Shown piece by piece: positions 20,401 through 21,126 of a stretch of DNA of 21,126 bases. The DNA comes from Clostridia bacterium (GTDB taxonomy: Bacteria; Bacillota; Clostridia; Oscillospirales; Ruminococcaceae). A program made the position numbers and the translations under genes. The notes beneath the pieces are model-generated. The model had not been told where the DNA came from. It made no database searches and saw only the letters and a program-made list of their open reading frames with translations. The stretch is taken from positions 1-21,126 of the forward strand of contig BNZN01000013.1 of assembly GCA_026001145.1 (NCBI GenBank). Reading direction: 5' to 3'. Numbering within the stretch: position 1 is the stretch's first letter; each line of letters begins with the position of its first letter.

Positions 20401-21126
20401 TTGTCTAAGTTTTGGCGTCGTTTATGGAGCGTCGTTTATCCCATACTAATCCTTGTGGGAGTGCAATTGGGTATGGCACTAGGCATACTATATGTGCTAA
20501 ATACACGTGTAGCACAACACATAATGTTAACATTACATATCTCCGTCGAGGTGCTGGCAGCTAATCCTCAGGAATGGCTTACATTAATTATTGTTGCAGT
20601 TTCTGAAATTGTTAGCCTTGTAATTTTTGGCCTTTTATGGCGAAGAGAACGAAAAAAATCCAATATTATTAACAGTAAATTAAGCATGCTCACTGCCGTT
20701 CTAATTATTTGCTTTTGCAGCACATTTAGTCTAGTTATTAATTATGTGGTATTTGCTGTAAAGCAATATTTCCCGTCGTTTGAAGACGTTGAAAAATTCC
20801 TTTCTATGGGAAGTTTTACGTTCCGATTGATGTTTTTTTGTGTTGTTGGTCCAATTGTTGAAGAGCTTTGTTTTAGAGGGCTTATTTTAAATCGCCTTCT
20901 GAATTGGGTACCCACGTGGGCAGCAGTGTTAATTACAAGTTTTTTGCTTGGTTTGGTTCATTGGAATCCTTTGCAGAGCATCTACGCTTTTGTCGTGGGA
21001 ATCGCACTGACGCTGCTATATGTTCGTTTTCGTAACATATGGACGCCAATCATTTTTCACATGGCTTATAATTTCGTATATATTATGCTATCCCAGCTTT
21101 CTACTGCTGATGTAAAAACGCCATCC
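20401..21126 (+). CDS. CPBP-family intramembrane metalloprotease (partial, 3' end missing)
   Basis: The frame is open from the TTG at 20401 to the window end, 242 codons. GGGAGGGGG (20387-20395) lies 5 nt upstream. An integral membrane protein of the CAAX-protease/bacteriocin-processing (Abi) family. Membrane segments are seen near 10-33, 58-80, 97-120, 141-153, 172-186 and 190-210. Motif 1 is VEELCFRG with Glu154, Glu155 and Arg159; motif 2 is His187 in LVHWNP; motif 3 is HMAYNF with His220 and Asn224. All catalytic residues are therefore present. In bacteria such proteins serve bacteriocin self-immunity, membrane-protein processing or stress responses; nothing adjacent tells which. The C-terminus is cut but the core is complete. 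Confidence 0.9.
   Translation, partial: MSKFWRRLWSVVYPILILVGVQLGMALGILYVLNTRVAQHIMLTLHISVEVLAANPQEWLTLIIVAVSEIVSLVIFGLLWRRERKKSNIINSKLSMLTAVLIICFCSTFSLVINYVVFAVKQYFPSFEDVEKFLSMGSFTFRLMFFCVVGPIVEELCFRGLILNRLLNWVPTWAAVLITSFLLGLVHWNPLQSIYAFVVGIALTLLYVRFRNIWTPIIFHMAYNFVYIMLSQLSTADVKTPS

Overview
The window comes from a low-GC, spore-forming member of the Firmicutes, probably a Clostridia lineage. The evidence is a complete SpoVS, strong AGGAGG-type ribosome binding sites, consensus sigma-A promoters, and housekeeping proteins (UvrA, EF-Tu, EF-G, S7, S12, FtsK/SpoIIIE, FolE, FolB) of Gram-positive type. Several TTG and GTG starts are used. No tRNA, rRNA, insertion sequence or CRISPR array was seen.

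Layout. 1-1002: the 3' end of an AAA+ ATPase that resembles the ATPase of extracellular contractile injection systems (eCIS), then two small unknown genes and a strong terminator. 1003-3412: two adjacent secreted proteins of unknown function that share a WNPP-centred C-terminal domain; the first has a long Ser/Pro-rich linker. 3434-4605 (minus): a soluble PAS/histidine-kinase-like protein whose phospho-acceptor histidine is replaced by phenylalanine. 4790-7824: uvrA with its own promoter and terminator. 7910-9035 (minus): spoVS and a yqeY-like gene. 9095-13814 (minus): the classical str operon rpsL-rpsG-fusA-tuf, driven by a consensus promoter and followed by a hairpin-containing repeat present in two tandem units. 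14019-15555 and 18209-19228 (both minus): two genes for secreted proteins that share promoter, 5' leader and signal peptide but have unrelated, GC-rich mature parts. They flank ftsK/spoIIIE (plus, 15617-18060). 19301-20334: folE-folB, an overlapping start on tetrahydrofolate synthesis. 20312-21126: a membrane CPBP-family protease cut by the window end.

Most of the window is an ordinary core-genome block (DNA repair, translation, chromosome translocation, folate). The accessory part consists of the eCIS-like tail, four secreted proteins of unknown role and a repeat family. The most unusual signals are: (i) the two secreted genes built as a conserved 'promoter + leader + signal peptide' cassette joined to divergent GC-rich cargo, with a 22-bp upstream element lying exactly 39 nt before the -35 box in both; (ii) the paralogous WNPP secreted pair; (iii) the histidine-less kinase; (iv) a hairpin repeat with three related copies, two behind tuf and one behind the second secreted gene. 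All family assignments were made by eye, without database searches.
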